From: Diacronema lutheri
Lineage: Eukaryota > Haptophyta > Pavlovophyceae > Pavlovales > Pavlovaceae
Length of the DNA stretch: 64,000 bases
Direction of reading: 5' to 3'
NCBI GenBank assembly: GCA_019448385.1
Contig: JAGTXO010000006.1
Location: 434,001 to 498,000, forward strand
Below the pieces are notes generated by a model. That model made no database searches, was not told where the DNA came from, and worked only from the letters and a program-made list of their open reading frames with translations. Positions 55,520 through 64,000 of the stretch are shown here, piece by piece (the first letter of the stretch is position 1; each line of letters begins with the position of its first letter). A program made the position numbers and the translations under genes.

Positions 55520-55604
55520 GCGGCAGCTTTGTGAATATTCTTGTCCACTTTGAAATTGAGACCTTACCTCCCCCTTCTCTCCCTTGTCCTACCCCTCGGC
55601 CCCT

Positions 55605-56438
55605 TCACTCCGGCTCCTGCACGATCGCAGGCATCGGTATCGGCCAGTAGCGCCCATACTTGATCGCACCTTCCACCTCGGAGTAGTCTGTCGTGAGCAC
55701 AAGGATGGTCTGCAGCGCCGGCTCGAGCAGTTGCCTCTCGAATCTGCACTGCATCTGGATGGCGGCAACGATGAAAGCGTGCTGCTGCTGCTGCAGCCGC
55801 GACTTGCCGCCGCACGCGATGCCGCCACCGTGTGTGAGAGGAAATAGGTTGGGGTCCCTAATCTTGTCCAGCTGCTTGTACGCGCCTGTGATTGTCGTGA
55901 GCGACGACGCGTCGTACTTGCCCACCTCAAACACTGCGGCCAGCTCGTTGTATTGCTGCTCGAAGGCGGGCTGGAGTGTGCCCGTGGCCTTGTCGACGAT
56001 GTCGTCCATCAGCTGGTTGAACAAGGCTTCCGGCCCTGAGCGGTTCCACGGGTATAAACAGCGCAGCAGCCAGTTGATGGTGTCGAGCGGCTCGTAGACG
56101 ATCTGGTACCGGCGCAGGTCGTCAAGCCGCCTAGCCTTGGCCTTCTCCACACTGTATTCTGTCCACTCGATCACCTCTTCCTTGGTCTTGATTAGCTCTT
56201 CATTCAACTTCTGCATGTACTCCATGAGCGCGATCAGCTTGTCCTTGGACTCGATCACCATGTCCTTGCGCTCGTTGGTCAGCTTCGCCTCGTCCTCCAT
56301 CTGCTTTACCTTGTCCTCGAGCTGCTGCCAGTTGTCCTCGAGCACCGCTTCGACCACAATGCGGATGTCGTCGGGCAATTCGCTGGCGATGGAAGACCAG
56401 CCTGGTGGCAAAAACGGCCGGGGCGGCGATGTCGCCAT
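55605..56438 (-). CDS. coiled-coil protein, copy B (more complete)
   Basis: 277 aa, unknown family. It starts MATSPPRPFLPPGWSSIASELPDDIR and continues with a charged coiled coil (DNWQQLEDKVKQMEDEAKL, KTKEEVIEWTEYSVEKAKAR). Then comes the conserved RRYQIVYEPLDTINWLL, YPWNRSGPEALFN and a QQQQ-containing helix. It ends in a tail absent from copy A (YSEVEGAIKYGRYWPIPMPAIVQEPE). Both its start and end are in frame, unlike copy A. No signal peptide or membrane segment is seen. It is convergent with the truncated transcription factor (85 bp between stops). Confidence 0.65.
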   Translation of the reverse strand: MATSPPRPFLPPGWSSIASELPDDIRIVVEAVLEDNWQQLEDKVKQMEDEAKLTNERKDMVIESKDKLIALMEYMQKLNEELIKTKEEVIEWTEYSVEKAKARRLDDLRRYQIVYEPLDTINWLLRCLYPWNRSGPEALFNQLMDDIVDKATGTLQPAFEQQYNELAAVFEVGKYDASSLTTITGAYKQLDKIRDPNLFPLTHGGGIACGGKSRLQQQQHAFIVAAIQMQCRFERQLLEPALQTILVLTTDYSEVEGAIKYGRYWPIPMPAIVQEPE

Positions 56439-56953
56439 CACGCAGCGCGTCCTGCCCGCAATGGAGCGCGCGGAGCAGGCATGAGCCCGGCCCGCCTCCA
56501 CACGCATGCAGACAGCCCGCGTCCTGCCATCGAGTGCGGCGGGGCAGGGTGCGCAGGATGACGAGCGCGCGAGACACGGTCGCCGAAGCGGACGTGCGCG
56601 CACACAGCGCTCGCACGCTCTGATTCGCCATCAACGATGCTGGCGAGGCGCTGGCGTACGTCGTGAATGCGCTCGACCGTCCGGCACGCGCGATGATGCC
56701 GGCGCGCGCGCAGGCCGGGAACGCGCGCGACGGCAGCGCGGCACCACCGGGCGCGCAGCGGCACCCCGCCAAGCATGAAGGAGCGAGGGCCAACAGTAGC
56801 ATGAGCATCGCCCGGGCGTGGCTGCGTGGCCCCCTGTGAGCGCCCCCTCGCAGTTTACTCACGTGAGTCACGTCGTGAATTTCTGGACGTCGTGATGTCA
56901 AGATGAGGGCCTGTCTTTGACGAAATGAATAGGAAAAAGAAATCGCAGAACCT

Positions 56954-59314
56954 TCAGATGATCAGATCTGGAGATGAGGTGCATCGCAGCACGGCTGGCG
57001 GCAGGTCGACGGCTGGTTTGCCGCCCACGGCCTCACACAGCTCGCGCACGAGCTGCGCGCACGCGTTCCAGCCGCCAAGGAGCGCGGGCGCGTCAATGTC
57101 CGAGCCAGCGCCGCTGCTCCGTGCAGCGCGGCGCTTGGGCGAGGAGCCCTTCTCATCGCCCTCGCGCAGCCTCTCATCGCAAAGCCCGGCGAGGAATTGG
57201 ACAAGTGCAAGGGCGCCGCGATGCTCGCCCTCGCAGAGGCGTATGCGCTCGCCCTCGGGCCGCGCGCTCCTCGCGGCCGCGCCCTGTGGCAACTCGGCGG
57301 CGAAACGCAGCTCGCGCGCCGCAGCGGTGCCTGCGGCGGGCAGGCCGAGCGCGCGCGCGCAGCGCAGCGCGGCAAACCAGAGCAGAGCGTGGAGCCGCGG
57401 GTAGCGCGACTCTGCGCCGACGCGCATGCGGCCCTCGAGCGCACTCACCTCGAGCTGCAGCGCCGCGGCCGCGCCGTGCAAGAAGTTGCCGCCAAAGACG
57501 AGCGAATCTGTGGGCGTGTGCACGGCGTGGATCCAGCCGGTCGGGATGAAGAGCGTGTCGCCCGCGCTCAGCTCGAGCCGTGCGCACCCTTCCGCCTCCC
57601 TGCCGAAGAAAGTGACCGCCTGCAGCTCGGACTGCGACCAGAGTTCGAAGCGGTGCAGGTTGCGTGCGCTCGGCGGCGCCAGAAAGAACGTCTTCGCGCC
57701 GCGCACGACGTGGTACCAGACGCTCGTGCCGCCAAAGTCGACGTGGAAGTCGGTCCAGCTGCCCGCAGACCCCATCAGGCAAAAGCGGCTCACGCGCGGC
57801 TTCAGCTCGCGCAACGCGCACGGCCACGCGCACTCAGCCCAGTCGACGGCGCGCACTGCCGTTGGTGGCTGCACGAGCGAACCGAGCGCGGTCGCCGAGC
57901 ACTCGAGGCTGATCAAGTTGAGCAGCCTCGCGCGGCGCTCGGGCCGGAGGCTCATGTGCGCCGCCCAGTCGCACAGCCGCATCCGGAGCGACGTCTGTGT
58001 CGGAACGTCCAGCATGTCCAGCGCGCGCTCGCCGGCATCATCCGCGTGTGCGCGCCGCGCACGCTCCACGACGCGCGGCGGCGGCTGCGGTGTGGCGGCC
58101 TGGCGCGCCGACTTGCGAGCGCTCGCGCCGCGCCCGGTGCACTGATGGCTCGGCCTCGCGCACGCTGGCGCGTCGCTGCGTGACACGCGCCGCGCGCGCG
58201 TCACCAACGGCAGGTCGACGCTCGCCGGGAGCACGGGGCGGTCGCCCAGCAGCATCTGCACGTGCTCGACGCGCAGCGGCTGGCCGCACGCTCGGACGGG
58301 CACGGCGAGGCCGAGAGCCGGTATCGCGCGCACGACGGCGCGGAGCGGCGCGACGCCAAGCGCACCCTCGGCCGGCCGTTCGACCGCGCCCGAGTCGGCC
58401 GCGCGCAACAGGAGCGGCCGTGAGAAGCGGCCCGCGCTCAGCAGGGCCGAGTTGAGGGGTGGAGCGCTCGTGCGCGCACAGAGCAGCTCGACGAGGCCGC
58501 TGCTGATGGCGCACGCGCATGGCTCCGTCTCGAGCAGGCTTGCGAAGTGCGAGACGAGCGCCCTGCCGCTCAGCTCGCACGCCGCCTCCGCCTCTGCCCA
58601 GCGCGATGCACCGCGGGCGGTCGGCTGCTCGGACGCGCTGTCGCGCATTTGACCGTCGCCAGCCGCCGCACCTGCCCAGAGCGCGCGTCGAGCGCGCTTG
58701 CTTCGCCCCGTGAGCCGCCCGTCAGCGGCGCGTTCGTGCGAGGGCACCTCTGCGCCCGGCCGCGCTGTGGGCGCGTCCTGCCGTGCAGATGCTGGGGTCA
58801 TCCCACCATGGGCGCGCTCATCGCCGCATGGCGGCAGCTCGAGGTGGCGCTGCTGCTCGAGGTGATCGGTCTCCGCCTCGCCCAGCCAACACAGCTGCAG
58901 CTCGAGCTGCTGGCGCTCGGTGACGGCGCGCAGCCGCCTGAGCTCGCGCTCTCTCGCGGCGTGCTCGTCCCCACCCGCGCGCGCGCCATCGGCGCCGCAC
59001 TCAATGCCCTTGCGCCGGCTTTGAGCGCATGGCCACGCGAGCGAGCGCGCAGCACGCAGCTCCGCCGCAAACGTGCGTAGCTCCACCGCACGCGCCGTCG
59101 CATCACCCTCGCCGGCGAGGACGGTGCTCCACCGCGCGCGCGTCGACGCGACGCACGCATCGCACGCATAGTGCTCGATGCGCGCAGCATGCTCCTCGCT
59201 GATCGGCGGCGACACGCAGTCGCCATGCAGCCATTCGCCGCACAGCTCGCACAGGATGTAGAAGCGCGATGGGTCGTACGGCGTGCGGCATCGGCAGTAG
59301 AGCTGCCGGTCCAT
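56954..59314 (-). CDS. PHD-JmjC histone demethylase (KDM2/KDM7-like)
   Basis: 786 aa. An N-terminal PHD finger starts at residue 4 (LYCRCRTPYDPSRFYILCELC, EWLHGDC, HYACDAC), followed by a long disordered linker. A JmjC domain covers about residues 495-650. In it, SWTDFHVDFGGTSVWYHVVRG supplies the H-x-D iron ligands, KTFFLAPP the 2-oxoglutarate Lys, and GDTLFIPTGWIHAVHTP the distal His. GGNFLH closes the fold. PHD followed by JmjC in this spacing is the plan of PHF8/KDM7 (JHDM1 class), Fe(II)/2OG-dependent demethylases of methyl-lysine. The linker is much longer than in animals. ATG at 59314; the 5' frame beyond it overlaps the UBR gene. Confidence 0.87.
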   Translation of the reverse strand: MDRQLYCRCRTPYDPSRFYILCELCGEWLHGDCVSPPISEEHAARIEHYACDACVASTRARWSTVLAGEGDATARAVELRTFAAELRAARSLAWPCAQSRRKGIECGADGARAGGDEHAARERELRRLRAVTERQQLELQLCWLGEAETDHLEQQRHLELPPCGDERAHGGMTPASARQDAPTARPGAEVPSHERAADGRLTGRSKRARRALWAGAAAGDGQMRDSASEQPTARGASRWAEAEAACELSGRALVSHFASLLETEPCACAISSGLVELLCARTSAPPLNSALLSAGRFSRPLLLRAADSGAVERPAEGALGVAPLRAVVRAIPALGLAVPVRACGQPLRVEHVQMLLGDRPVLPASVDLPLVTRARRVSRSDAPACARPSHQCTGRGASARKSARQAATPQPPPRVVERARRAHADDAGERALDMLDVPTQTSLRMRLCDWAAHMSLRPERRARLLNLISLECSATALGSLVQPPTAVRAVDWAECAWPCALRELKPRVSRFCLMGSAGSWTDFHVDFGGTSVWYHVVRGAKTFFLAPPSARNLHRFELWSQSELQAVTFFGREAEGCARLELSAGDTLFIPTGWIHAVHTPTDSLVFGGNFLHGAAAALQLEVSALEGRMRVGAESRYPRLHALLWFAALRCARALGLPAAGTAAARELRFAAELPQGAAARSARPEGERIRLCEGEHRGALALVQFLAGLCDERLREGDEKGSSPKRRAARSSGAGSDIDAPALLGGWNACAQLVRELCEAVGGKPAVDLPPAVLRCTSSPDLII

Positions 59315-59384
59315 GGGCAAGTTCGTTCCGGGCGTTCCCCTTTGCAGTCCGCGCCCGACCGGGGGCGACATTTTTACGACCAAG
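59315..59384. promoter_or_regulatory. 70-bp divergent promoter region, JmjC/UBR
   Basis: Seventy bp separate the chosen divergent starts. An in-frame upstream ATG for the UBR gene at 59313 would even overlap the JmjC start codon. Confidence 0.45.
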
Positions 59385-60960
59385 ATGGCCGTGAGCGAGA
59401 CGGCCGAGGGGGCCGTACACCAGCTGTGCAAGCTTCCCAAGGCGGACGCGGTCGCCGCGCTCAAGCAGCAGAGCTCGCTGCCGCCCCGCGAATTTGTTGT
59501 CGCGCTCTGGTCGCTGCTCCCAATCGGGTCCGCCCGCGCGCGCGCCACGCCGCGTGGCTTGGCGCGTGCGACGCGCGCGCCGTTCGCCGCCCGCCGCCCG
59601 CCCCGACCATTGTGCGCGCGGCGCGCCGATTGCGCCCGCGCGGCCGCTCGCGCGCGGCCGCTCGCGCAGCGATGTGATCGAGTGGAGCACCTTCCTGCTC
59701 TGCGGCTCGACGACGCCGCGCGCTCCGCCGGGCGAGTGCGAGCAGCGGCGCGGCGTGTGCGGCATGGTGTGGAAGACGGGCGACACGGTGTACCATTGCC
59801 GGACTTGCGGGATGGACCCGAGCTGCGCGATCTGCCTCGAGTGCTTCCTCAACTCGGACCACGAGGGCCACGACTTTTGGATGTTCTCGTCCGGCGGCGG
59901 CTGCTGCGATTGCGGCGACGCCGAGGCGTGGCGTCCGTCCGGCTTTTGCTGCAACCACACGGGCGTCGAGAGCAGCGCGTCGGACGCGGAGGTGCTCGCC
60001 GGCCTCGCGCCGTTCACGCTCGCGTGCACGGACGGCGTGCTCACCGGCTGGGCCCGGCTCATGCTCGACCCGTCGCGCGCGCTTGCCGACAAGACGCGCG
60101 CCGCAAAATGGCTGACCGAGGTTGCCGCATGCTCCTTCACATGGCGGCGGCTCGCCGGCGTCGCGCTCACCGCCGGCGGCGACGGCGCGCCCTCGGAGCT
60201 CGCGGGCGAGGTGGCGAGCGCCGTCGCGCGCGGCGCGTCCGCCGCCGCCGCCGCCGCGCCTGTCCGCGCGGGCGAGCTCGCGCTCGTGCCGAGCGGCGAG
60301 CCGGCCGACGTCTCGGATCCGGCGCCGCTTCGGCCCCCGCCCTCGCGGTCGCTGCTCGCCGCATTCCTGCGCACGGAGGTCGCGATGGCGCGCGGTGTGC
60401 GCGAGGAGCTGCATCGGCTCTACTTTGAGCTGATGCGCGACTCGCCCTTCAAGGAGAAGCTGCTGTGCCACATCATTGAACACTACCCTTGGTTTGTGCT
60501 GCAGGCATTGAGCCCCGACGCGAGCCAGCACACGAGCAACGCCGTCGCCGACTCGGCCGCGACGACCTTCGGCAAGTTCACCGTGCAGTTCAAGGGCAAT
60601 ATGGTGGGCACGATGGTCGAGCGCGGCCTGCTGCCGATGCTCCTACGCACCCTCCTCCAACTCCTCCACGCCGCCGCCGAGCAGCCCGCGCGCCGCAGCA
60701 GCTCGGTCCGGTACCTCGACGCGCGCGCCGTGCTAGGCATGGACGCGGGCGAGGCACGGCCGCGCCCCATCCGCCGGCGCGCGCGGACGGCGATTGGGGG
60801 CGGCGTGGGCGTGGCGGACGCGGCGGGCGCCGATGCGAATGCTGGCGGCGGCGTGCTGCGCGCGTTTGGCGTGCAGGGCGAGGTCACTCAGCTCGCGCGC
60901 GAGGTTGTGCGGCTTGTGCGCGCGCTCGAGGGCGGGCAGGAGCAGGCGCAGGCGCGGGGG

Positions 60961-61031
<71 letters not shown>

Positions 61032-63408
61032 CGATGAGGCGGAGGCGGAGGCGGAGGCGGAGGCGGAGGGTGAAGTACTCGTTCTTGAGCACGAGGCGGA
61101 GGAGGCAGGTAGCAGCATGGCCGGCGAGGAAGAGCGCGTGAGCGAGGGGCACGAGGAGGACGGGGTGGAGGCGCCGACGCCGTCGCGTCGCCGCGCGCCG
61201 CCGCGCGCGCGCGCCGCCGCGCGCGCCGACGGGCACATCGGCACCGACGCGACGCCGATGGAGGTGGACGGCACAGACCCGCTCGTCGAGGCCGAGCGTC
61301 CGTGCGCGCGCGCGCCTGGCGCGCACACGCACGCGCACGCGCCGCCGCTCGTCGTGAGCGCCCGCTCGCGCGTCGTCTCGTCTCACATGTACGCGCAACT
61401 CTGTTACGATATCCGTTACGCGCTCAACCACGCGCCAATCGCCGCGTCACTCGTCGAGTCGGACGAGCTGCTTGCGCTGCTGCTCCGCTCGCTCGCGCTC
61501 GTCGAGGGCATGCACCCGATGGCGCGCGCGATGGTCGTGCACGTGGAGCACGAGGACCTGGCGTGGGGCGACGCCTTCTCGCTGTGCACGGAGGTCGAGC
61601 ACCTCTTCCCGCAGCTCCTCGCGGGGATCGGCGTGGACGGCGCGCGCGCGCGCGAGCGATACGCGCGCCTCGCGCGCAGCGTGTGCGCCGCGCTCGGCGG
61701 CTGGTTGCGCGCGAGCGGCGCGTTCGAGTCGAGCGGCGACGAGGGGGAGGAGTGGCGCGCGGCCAAGGCGCGCGCGGCGGACGGCGTGCGTACGCGCGTC
61801 TCGTACCACCTGCCGATGCACCGGCTGCTCGCCGCCATCGCGAGCTATGGCGCGGTCCAGCTCGGGCTGAGCGCCGACGAGCTTGTGCCCGCCGCGGCCG
61901 ACGCGTCGCGCGGCGCGGCCGGCGGCTTTGCGCACAGCGCGCGACACGAGCCGCGCGCGCCCCGAGGCACAACGATGGCGGCCTCGACGACGCTTCTGTT
62001 TGATCGGCTCGCCGAGCTGCCGCTTCGGTTGCAGCTCGCGTGCGCGCAGGTGCGCGCGCACATGTGGGCGCGTAACGGTTATGCTGCCCTCAAGCAGGCG
62101 TCGCTGTACCGCTCAGCGCTCTTCGCCGACGTGTGCCTCGCGCCCGACATCGGCTTGCTGCAGCTGTGCGTCGTGCAGCAGGGCTTTGCGCACTTTCTGC
62201 GCTCCACGCTCGCGCGCTGGACGCTGCCGCCGATGCGCGGCGGGTCGCAGCGCGCGCTCGATCCGCGCGACATCGCCGCGCAGCGCGAGCTCGACGAGCC
62301 GTCCGGCGCGGTGCTGTTGGAGGACTTGCTCGCGACGATCGTGCTCGTCCTGCGCGAGCGGACGCACTCGGGCGACACGGCGGAGCAGAGCGCGCAGCGC
62401 ACTCTCGTGCATCGCCTCGCGTCAGCGGGCTCGGCGACGCACTCGGAACTCGTCAACGCGATCCCGCGCCGCCTCGTCGAGCTGCCCACCTTTGACGCCA
62501 CGCTGTCAACGCTCGCGACGCACGCCCCGCCGCGCGGGCTGCAGCAGGGCGCCTACGTGATCAAGCCGGAGGCGTGGGCGGCTTTCGATCCGCTCGGCTA
62601 CCCGCATTACTCGCGCGCCGAGCTCCACCGATCTCTTGACCGATGGCAGCTCGCGCGGCCGGCGGGCGATGTGAGCTCCGCGCCTGCCGCGCCGCCGCCT
62701 CCGCCGCTCGCGCGCGGCTTCTCCGCGTTGCGCACCGCCGCACGCTGCGGGCTGCTGCACGCGCTGCTGCTGCGCGCGCTCTACGACTCCTACTCCGGCT
62801 CGGGGCTGGCGTCCGACAGCGTCACCGCCGTCGCGCTCCGGCTGTTGGCGGAGTGCGCCTTTGCCGAGGAGGCGGCCGCGGACGAGCGGGCGGGCAGCGC
62901 GGACGGCGGCGCGCGCGCGCTCGCCGCTGGTGCGCGCGGAGACGCGGGCGGCGCGGTGTGGCGGATGGACGTCGACGTGGACTCGGACTCGGCGGTACCG
63001 TCGTCGTCCTACTCGCCCACGCGCGGCGGCCACCGCGTCCGCGCGCACGCGGCTGATGGCGATGCCGTCGTCGGAGCTGCGCTGGGCGATCGCGCGCGCG
63101 CGGACGCGGACGCGGAGCGCGGGCGCGCGCTCTCGCGCGAGCTCTTCGACATTGAGCTGCCGTCGGCGGAGTCACTTTTGGTCAACTGCATGGCGCTCGT
63201 GCCGCTCGGCGCGGACGAATTGGCGCCGTTCGCACACCGCGCGCCCGCGCACGGTGCGTCGTCGGTGCGCGCGCACGACGACGCACGCGACGGCGGCGGT
63301 GACGGCGACGGCGGCGATGGCGGCGGCGAGCACGCAGCGCTTGGCCTCGGCCCGCTACAGCTGCCGCTCCCGCGGCTGCCCGGCGCGCGCGCACACGGCG
63401 CGGGCGGC

Positions 63409-63456
<48 letters not shown>

Positions 63457-64000
63457 GCGCGCGCGAGCCTGCCCTGGGCGCGCGCCGCGTGCGCCGCTCC
63501 GTCGCCGCTGCTTGTGAGTGGAACCTCGTCCGCACCGTCCGCGCCGTCGGATCCGTCGGATGCGTCCGAGCTCCTCGCGCCTTACGCGCCACTCGCGCCG
63601 CACCTGCGCCCGCCGTCGTCGCCGCCCGCATTGGCCGAGCGCACGCGACGCGTGAGCCTGATCGGCCTCCTCTGCGCCATGGCGCGGGACGAGCGGTACA
63701 GCACGCACTCTGCGCAGCTTGGCGATGTGATTCGCCGCCTGGCCGCCCTCGACGAAGGCGTGCACGCCGTGGTGCTCGACGGGGCGCCACACGTGCTACA
63801 CACCGACCGGCGCTCGCGCGGCGCCGGCGCTGACGCAGACGGCGCGCGCGACGAGGGCGCGCCGTCGCTCGGCCCGTCGTCGCCGAGCTCGCCCGGACTC
63901 GCTGCGTCGCCCGGACTCGCCTGCTCGCCAGGTGCGGGCGCGGCCGACACGCCCAGCCGCGCGGCGCGTAAGGCGCGCGCAAAGGAGCGCCAAGCGGCCA
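59385..64000 (+). CDS. UBR1/2-like N-recognin E3 ubiquitin ligase (partial, runs off window)
   Basis: N-degron pathway ligase. Exon 1 is 59385-59527 (MAVSETAEGAVHQL...VALWSLLPI). A 142-bp GT-AG intron follows, then exon 2 from 59670, open to the window end (at least 1,491 aa). Seen: a UBR box at about residues 70-135 with GDTVYHCRTCGMDPSCAICL, CFLNSDHEGHDFWM, GGGCCDCGDAEAW and FCCNH, which binds N-terminal Arg/Lys/His. Downstream, LPLRLQLACAQVRAHMWARNG and LLQLCVVQQGFAHFL match the helical domain of UBR1/2. A long Asp tract (60961-61030) and a Gly tract (63406-63457) are inserted. The catalytic RING and C-terminal cap must lie beyond the window. Confidence 0.88.

Larger units (their letters stand above)
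53905..56822. repeat. block B of the inverted segmental duplication
   Basis: Inverted homologue of 16803-19670. The left edge joins transposon-flanking sequence; the right edge ends near 56822, where the similarity to the flank of block A stops. The order of genes is preserved: truncated transcription factor (plus) convergent with the coiled-coil gene (minus). Confidence 0.9.

Noticed and set aside
1-64000. tRNA, rRNA, CRISPR arrays and phage-type attachment sites
   Set aside because: I saw no cloverleaf-like segments, rRNA signatures or spaced repeat arrays. The tandem repeats found are coding minisatellites or fold-back units.

Overview
The window is nuclear DNA of a compact, very GC-rich eukaryote, most likely a unicellular alga. 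Genes are densely packed on both strands. The few introns are short (about 100-310 bp), and several appear to use GC-AG borders. The gene set is eukaryotic: Integrator, WDR43/UTP5, PABPN1, HERC and UBR ubiquitin ligases, SET and JmjC chromatin enzymes, and mitochondrial IF2. One small protein begins with a signal peptide that runs into AHAFAP, close to the ASAFAP plastid-entry motif of algae with a complex red-derived plastid. Together with the base composition this points to a haptophyte-type alga. That placement is an inference, not a demonstration.

Layout. 0.1-4.5 kb: a DCAF-type WD40 protein and an unknown gene. 4.7-12.7 kb: INTS3, an RluA pseudouridine synthase, a HERC-like RCC1-HECT ligase and a secreted protein. 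12.8-16.8 kb: a large multispanning membrane protein. 16.8-20.3 kb: block A, a convergent pair made of a coiled-coil gene and a Zn(II)2Cys6 transcription factor. 20.3-21.6 kb: a repeat-rich spacer with a fold-back element and 62 consecutive Gs. 21.6-27.2 kb: a seven-exon glutamine-dependent carbamoyl-phosphate synthase. 27.4-35.4 kb: PABPN1, a PSME3IP1/FAM192A homologue, a pepsin-like protease, WDR43/UTP5 and mitochondrial IF2. 35.4-39.5 kb: an APP1/HAD-like gene with a scrambled front end, a PNRC-type decapping factor, a FANCF-like gene and a DGAT2-type acyltransferase. 39.7-41.4 kb: two convergent paralogues, probably plastid proteins, separated by a C10-G41 tract. 41.5-50.2 kb: a 2,913-residue PHD/SET/chromodomain protein. 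50.3-52.4 kb: a permuted papain-like hydrolase and a short-chain dehydrogenase. 52.5-53.8 kb: a MITE-like element and a decayed PIF/Harbinger transposase. 53.9-56.8 kb: block B, an inverted copy of block A. 57.0-64.0 kb: a PHD-JmjC demethylase and a UBR-box ubiquitin ligase that runs off the window.

Two themes stand out. First, blocks A and B are inverted copies, roughly 97% identical where sampled, about 34 kb apart. They seem to have decayed reciprocally: A keeps the transcription factor with its zinc cluster, while B keeps the better coiled-coil gene. Second, at least six divergent gene pairs have only 26-72 bp between start codons, so very short shared promoters look like the rule here. 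All coding starts were chosen at ATG codons.
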